A stretch of DNA of 8,692 nt. Origin: an uncultured Clostridia bacterium. Lineage in GTDB: Bacteria; Bacillota; Clostridia; Peptostreptococcales; Anaerovoracaceae. The stretch spans positions 1 through 8,692 of the forward strand of contig CAMIWY010000047.1 in assembly GCA_946402595.1 (NCBI GenBank). The letters run 5' to 3'. The notes beneath the pieces were generated by a model. It was not told where the DNA came from, did no database searches, and was given only the letters and a program-made list of their open reading frames with translations. Positions 4,996-8,692 of the stretch are shown piece after piece. The stretch's first letter is position 1. The number at the start of each line of letters is the position of its first letter. A program made the position numbers and the translations under genes.

Positions 4996-6369
4996 TTATT
5001 CCTTTTCTTCAGTATTGTCTGCTCCTCTGTATTCGAAGCACATCATCGTCATATCGTCGAACTGGTCATGTTCCTGTACAAAACCGGCGACGCTCTGATC
5101 GACTTTGTTCATCGTTTCCTCCACGCTGTCGCAGTAGGACTGCATCAGGCATTCCAGGAGCCTGTCGTCTCCGAAGAGCTCATGACTGCTGTTTTCAGCT
5201 TCCGTTATGCCGTCAGTGTACAGAAGGATCTTGTCGCCCTTATTCAACTCAAGGACGTTTTCGGTATACGGCATATCTTCCATAGCAGCCAGTACGACCC
5301 CGCTTCTTTCTCTGATGAATGAAGGCTGGTCTGTTATCAGAACAGGATGGTTGTGGCCTGCGTTGACATATCTGAGGCTGCCTTTTTCGAGGTTGATGAT
5401 CCCGACCCACGCAGTGACGAACATCTCAGCCTCGTTATTCTGGCACAGACTGTTGTTGGCAGCAAACACTGCCTTCGACAGATCATGATAATCCCTGACA
5501 CAGCTCTGTATCGTCTGCTTTGCATTGGCCATGAAGAGTGCCGCAGGTATTCCCTTGCCGGATACATCCGCGATCACCAGTGCCAGATGCGTATCATCGA
5601 TGAAGAAGAAATCATAGAAATCTCCGCCGACTTCCTTCGCAGCCTTCATCGATGCCCTGAGATCCAGTTCCTCACATCCCGGATTCCTGTCTGTTACAGT
5701 AGGCAGAAGTGAATGCTGTATGACAGTAGCCGCCTGCAGCTCTGACCTCAGCCTGCTCCTCTCCTCTGCAAGAGCCTTCTGGTTCCAGATATATTTTATG
5801 AGGAATATGAGCATCATGAATCCGGTCGCGTTAATAAAGATGAACGGAAGCGCGATCTGCCTGCATATCTCCTCAGCAGTTTCCTGCGGTTTCACCATCA
5901 GCATTACGATTATGAGGTGCATACCCTCCATCAGGACACCAACTGTAAATGCCCATATCGGAGTGAATATCCTGCCCTGAAGGTCACGTGACAGCCATCC
6001 GCAGAGTATACCAATCAGGCCTGTCGCGACCACACATGCTTCAGCAGTGATGCCGCCCATAGTATATCTGTGTATTCCGGCTATAAGGCCTGCAACGACA
6101 CCTGCAAGAGGCCCCGCAAGAAAACCGGCCAGCATCGGGCCGATGTCTCTTATAGTGACTATGGCGCCGTTGACATCCATCCCGGACAGGTTGCCGTATA
6201 TGCCGAAAACGCCCCCCGCTACTCCGATCAGAACTGCATGAAGCCGCTTGCTCTTGCTGGTCACAATACTGCTGACAATATCACTCCCCCCTATCAGTCC
6301 GGCTATGACTATAAATACTGACAGCGAACTGACAAGTCTGACGAAGATTGTTCCCATCTCAGAAATCAT
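4996..6369 (-). CDS. LytS-type membrane sensor fused to SpoIIE-like PP2C serine/threonine phosphatase
   Basis: This 457-residue membrane protein probably dephosphorylates a regulatory protein in response to an external or membrane signal. Residues 1-195 carry about six hydrophobic segments (near 7-28, 44-60, 77-98, 109-127, 135-159 and 173-194). They include features of the 5TMR-LYT sensor domain: NGAIVTIRDIGPMLAGFLAG (67-86) and HRYTMGG (100-106). A short charged linker (196-218) leads into QHSLLP, the usual entry to SpoIIE/RsbU-type phosphatases. The phosphatase (about 235-448) keeps its metal-binding acids: D250 and D253 in GGDFYDFF, D268 in ADVSGKG, D386 in DGITEA, and D438/D439 in DDMTMM. 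It therefore looks active. The ATG follows GGGGGAG by 7 nt. It sits between the YdcF gene (21-nt gap) and DUF4317 (6-nt gap). No anti-sigma factor, STAS antagonist or kinase is nearby, so the substrate is unknown. Confidence 0.92.
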   Translation of the reverse strand: MISEMGTIFVRLVSSLSVFIVIAGLIGGSDIVSSIVTSKSKRLHAVLIGVAGGVFGIYGNLSGMDVNGAIVTIRDIGPMLAGFLAGPLAGVVAGLIAGIHRYTMGGITAEACVVATGLIGILCGWLSRDLQGRIFTPIWAFTVGVLMEGMHLIIVMLMVKPQETAEEICRQIALPFIFINATGFMMLIFLIKYIWNQKALAEERSRLRSELQAATVIQHSLLPTVTDRNPGCEELDLRASMKAAKEVGGDFYDFFFIDDTHLALVIADVSGKGIPAALFMANAKQTIQSCVRDYHDLSKAVFAANNSLCQNNEAEMFVTAWVGIINLEKGSLRYVNAGHNHPVLITDQPSFIRERSGVVLAAMEDMPYTENVLELNKGDKILLYTDGITEAENSSHELFGDDRLLECLMQSYCDSVEETMNKVDQSVAGFVQEHDQFDDMTMMCFEYRGADNTEEKE

Positions 6370-6390
6370 TTCAATTCTCCCCCGTTTGTC

Positions 6391-7428
6391 CTAGATAGTG
6401 TGCAGTGCGTACAGCATCGGCATGATGATCCAAAGGATCCATCCTGCAATAAACAGTAAAAAATGCTTCTTCTCATTATGTATGGCGACGAACTCGCGTA
6501 TCAGCGCGCTCGGCCAGTAGTAAAAAGCTACATGACTGCCTATACCCGTGCAGTCAAGGCCTATCTTTCTGCAGTATCTCAGGGCCCTGTACACATGATA
6601 GTTGCTTGTGACAAGAGTTGTGTACTTCCGCCCCTCCATGCTGTCTATGATCTTCTTGCAGTTCTCGAGGTTCTCCATCGTGGTTGCCGACTGGTCCTCT
6701 TTGATGATCCTGTATTCAGGGATCCCCTTGTCCAGCAGGTACCGGCTCATCGCCTCCGCCTCGGAGATAGTCTCATCACCGCCCTGGCCGCCTGAAGGGA
6801 TCATGATCGTCGGTGACGGATCCTTGAGGTAGACATCGATCGCTTTGTCGATGCGGTCCTGAAGCAGCTTGGACACTCTGTCACCGCTCAGGAGCCCCGC
6901 TCCGTGGATGATGATATAGTCAAAGTCGCTCTTCCGCGGGATGATCATCAGGAATACCGAATACAGCATGAAAATCAGAAACGAGACTGATCCGTATATA
7001 ACCGTTCCGCTGATCAGATAGTTTATAAGCGCCGTATGCTCCAGAGTGGAGACGAGTCTTCCCGACCCACCTGAGTTCTCTACCCACAGCAGGAAGAGAA
7101 AGGTGCTGACTTCTCCGAATCCTATCACCAGACCGAGAAGAAGCGAAAGCATATTGGCAAGGCTCCGTCCCTCTCTCTTCATCATGAGTATCCCGTTATG
7201 GATAAGGAATACCGGCACTATGAGAAGAGCTATGCAGAACAGGATTATGCAGAAGTAAAACATGCGAGTTGCCTTCTCCCCTGCGAGTGAGCATAACGCA
7301 GGCACCGTACTGCACAGAGCGATGAACAGAAGCAGGCAGTTTCTGTATCTGCACCTGTCGTAATTGAAAAACAGCAGGAAAAACAGCCAGCAAAACAGCG
7401 ATATTGTAACAAGCAATGAGGTATTCAA
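6391..7428 (-). CDS. YdcF/DUF218 (SanA-like) family membrane protein, TTG start
   Basis: This 345-residue protein has an N-terminal membrane part of about five hydrophobic segments (near 4-21, 31-49, 56-78, 92-116 and 136-163). A soluble DUF218 domain follows (about 169-315) and one more hydrophobic segment ends the protein (322-342). The DUF218 signatures are DYIIIHGAGLLSG (170-182), PSGGQGGDETISEAEAM (211-227), EDQSATTMENL (244-254) and VTSNYHVYRA (273-282). Known relatives (YdcF, SanA, ElyC) are linked to envelope integrity and peptidoglycan precursor metabolism, but the reaction is not established. Multi-spanning forms like this one are common in Firmicutes. The TTG start (7426-7428) follows AAGGAG by 11 nt, and that site overlaps the stop of the preceding gene. 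Location in an operon with a membrane sensor phosphatase fits an envelope-related role, which is inference. Confidence 0.88.
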   Translation of the reverse strand: MNTSLLVTISLFCWLFFLLFFNYDRCRYRNCLLLFIALCSTVPALCSLAGEKATRMFYFCIILFCIALLIVPVFLIHNGILMMKREGRSLANMLSLLLGLVIGFGEVSTFLFLLWVENSGGSGRLVSTLEHTALINYLISGTVIYGSVSFLIFMLYSVFLMIIPRKSDFDYIIIHGAGLLSGDRVSKLLQDRIDKAIDVYLKDPSPTIMIPSGGQGGDETISEAEAMSRYLLDKGIPEYRIIKEDQSATTMENLENCKKIIDSMEGRKYTTLVTSNYHVYRALRYCRKIGLDCTGIGSHVAFYYWPSALIREFVAIHNEKKHFLLFIAGWILWIIMPMLYALHTI

Positions 7429-7443
7429 ACCGGTGGTTTCTCC

Positions 7444-8229
7444 TTACATATTGATATAGTGCAGTCTGCCGTCGCTGCCCCATTCAACGGACAGGTCGCA
7501 GTGTACATTCTGAGACGGATCCGGATGATCCTTCCACAGATCGTACAGCTTCGGCAGGAATACAGGCCACTGGCTGGCCTCATAGTCCTCATGATCGGTA
7601 GCATAATTAGGGACCAGCTTTGCATCCGGGTCCTTTTTGAGTATGTCGATTATGAATCCCGGCGGCATCGATGCCTTAGTGTTAGTGACCGTAGCAGTTA
7701 TGTGAACTATTCCGCCCGGAACGTCTTCCCATTCATGAACTGTAGAGTCGACAAGTTCTCCGGCATCGTTGAAGACGCCCTCGCATATGACATGTCCGAG
7801 AGCTGTCGTAAACGGATAGAAGTCTGTCAGATGCAGCCTGTGTATCTCTACACCTTCTCCTCCGAAAACAGGCAGCGCCGGGTCGGTCGTCTCAGCAATT
7901 ATATGTACAGAATCCTCGAATCCGTATTCATGAGGAGTCTTAAGCCAGTTGAATCTCTTGTGCGAGCCCGGCGCCCACAGATAGTATCCCTTCTCCATGT
8001 TCGCCCAGAACCAGTCCAGCATTTCTGAGGTAAGGCCTGGCAGGAAGTGATGCCTCTGCGACGGCAGTGCGTATCCTTTATCAAGGGCTTCCTGAGTCAG
8101 CTCAAGCGGAGCCAGTGGCGGCTCCGGCTTTGCCGGCTTTTCAAACGGTACGAAAGGTACCCCTTCATTCTCCTGAAACGGGATATGAGTCTGTCCCGCA
8201 CTTGCTACATATACTGTCTTATCTGTCAT
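7444..8229 (-). CDS. DAPG hydrolase (PhlG)-like family protein
   Basis: This is a 261-residue soluble protein with no signal peptide. It resembles the family of 2,4-diacetylphloroglucinol hydrolase PhlG, a zinc enzyme that cleaves a C-C bond. Family-like features are LPGLTSEMLDWFWAN (63-77), followed by YYLWAPGSH (82-90), which resembles the LWxPxxH block of that family. Also seen are EIHRLHLTDF (128-137) and the HxxxE pattern H213-E217 (HEDYE) near the C-terminus, which may correspond to the known His/Glu zinc pair. H90 and E113 are candidate further ligands. The N-terminal 60 residues are Pro-rich and less typical. The substrate is unlikely to be diacetylphloroglucinol itself, since no phl biosynthesis gene is near. 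The ATG follows AGAGGGG closely. It is the first gene of the five-gene run and has its own predicted promoter. The family call rests on remembered motifs. Confidence 0.6.
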   Translation of the reverse strand: MTDKTVYVASAGQTHIPFQENEGVPFVPFEKPAKPEPPLAPLELTQEALDKGYALPSQRHHFLPGLTSEMLDWFWANMEKGYYLWAPGSHKRFNWLKTPHEYGFEDSVHIIAETTDPALPVFGGEGVEIHRLHLTDFYPFTTALGHVICEGVFNDAGELVDSTVHEWEDVPGGIVHITATVTNTKASMPPGFIIDILKKDPDAKLVPNYATDHEDYEASQWPVFLPKLYDLWKDHPDPSQNVHCDLSVEWGSDGRLHYINM

Positions 8230-8273
8230 TTTTCCCCTCTGATGATCTGATTTCTTACCAGTTAGTAACCTTT

Positions 8274-8282
8274 ATTCTAACA
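8274..8282 (-). promoter_or_regulatory. Predicted extended -10 promoter of the five-gene run
   Basis: On the minus strand TGT-TAGAAT (8282-8274) fits an extended -10 element (TGn plus five of six -10 bases). Transcription would start near 8267, about 38 nt before the ATG at 8229. No good -35 box lies 16-18 nt upstream, where the terminator hairpin begins, so the TGn extension would have to compensate. Confidence 0.45.
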
Positions 8283-8325
8283 CAAATGCAGCCGGATAAC
8301 ACCTTTCAGGTGTTAATGGCTGCAT
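8279..8325 (-). terminator. Strong hairpin, probable terminator of the gene entering from the right edge
   Basis: ATGCAGCC (8286-8293) pairs with GGCTGCAT (8318-8325), and TAACACCT (8297-8304) pairs with AGGTGTTA (8308-8315). This makes 16 bp with a small internal loop and a 3-nt loop. On the minus strand TTTGTGTT follows (8286-8279), a moderate U-tract, 33 nt after the stop of the upstream gene. On the plus strand TTTTT follows at 8329-8333, so the hairpin may work in both directions. Confidence 0.7.
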
Positions 8326-8358
8326 CAGTTTTTCCGTGTGCATTGCGTTGAACGCCGG

Positions 8359-8692
8359 TTATTCCGCGATCACTACGCCGTCAAGGATCTCATGGAATAC
8401 GGCAAGACTTTCTTCCCTGCGCGCCTGTCTTCCATAGAAATGGAAGTAGAAAAGATTCTCTTCGACCTTGACTACCAGCGATTCGCCTGTCATGTGGATC
8501 CCCTGCACGATGTAATTGTAGTCGAGTCCTCTGGCAACCTGTCCGTCGATCTCACGCTTGACATCATCGAGCCAGACATATGAGAACTGCTTCATGCTTT
8601 TGCTTATATGCTTTGCCATGCTGCCCGCAGTCTCACGTGTTCCGAGGAGCCACGCAGACAGAGCGTTGACCTTCGTCCACGCTACTGAAATG
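8359..8692 (-). CDS. C-terminal part of an unrecognised protein (N-terminus beyond the right edge)
   Basis: The frame is open from the right edge to a TAA at 8359-8361, giving 110 visible residues. An ATG at 8617-8619 would give an 86-residue protein, but the frame runs on upstream with no stop (AWTKVNALSAWLLGTRETAG comes just before that Met). No ribosome binding site precedes the ATG either. I therefore read it as the end of a longer gene. I do not recognise the family. The visible part is soluble, mixed alpha/beta in character, with a Lys/Asp/Glu-rich stretch (KQFSYVWLDDVKREIDGQ) and a hydrophobic-aromatic strand (LFYFHFYGRQARREE) near the end. It is separated from the next gene by 129 nt holding a terminator and a promoter, so it belongs to a different transcript. 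Confidence 0.6.
   Translation of the reverse strand, partial: ISVAWTKVNALSAWLLGTRETAGSMAKHISKSMKQFSYVWLDDVKREIDGQVARGLDYNYIVQGIHMTGESLVVKVEENLFYFHFYGRQARREESLAVFHEILDGVVIAE

Overview
The window reads as part of a chromosome of an anaerobic Clostridia-type Firmicute, probably close to Lachnospiraceae or a related gut or rumen family. The reasons are strong AGGAGG-type ribosome binding sites, several TTG starts, mid-range base composition, an ilvB-ilvN-ilvC order, and a DUF4317 gene, a family I know mainly from Clostridia. No genus can be named from the sequence alone. Every supported gene lies on the minus strand, so transcription runs from high to low coordinates.

Region 1 (about 3124 down to 1) is a branched-chain amino acid operon: promoter, roughly 300-nt leader, ilvB, ilvN, and ilvC running off the left edge. 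IlvB and IlvN form acetohydroxyacid synthase, and IlvC is the next enzyme of the Ile/Val/Leu pathway. The leader is the best find. It encodes a 28-residue peptide with 8 Ile and 5 Leu codons and its own ribosome binding site. After it come a segment able to pair with the Ile codon run, an antiterminator pairing, and an intrinsic terminator just before the ilvB ribosome binding site. This is a complete leader-peptide transcription attenuator. It contrasts with the T-box or CodY control usually expected for ilv genes in Firmicutes.

Region 2 (8229 down to 3226) is a tightly packed five-gene run with gaps of 15, 21, 6 and 3 nt. In order it encodes a DAPG-hydrolase (PhlG)-like protein, a membrane-anchored YdcF/DUF218 protein, a LytS-type membrane sensor fused to a SpoIIE-type PP2C phosphatase, a DUF4317 protein and a histidine phosphatase. 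No kinase, anti-sigma factor or anti-anti-sigma factor is in view, so the target of the phosphatase is unknown. A likely extended -10 promoter precedes the first gene.

Region 3 (8692 down to 8230) holds the C-terminal end of an unrecognised protein that enters from the right edge, then a strong hairpin that probably ends its transcript, then the promoter of region 2. I saw no tRNA, rRNA, CRISPR array, insertion sequence or phage gene.
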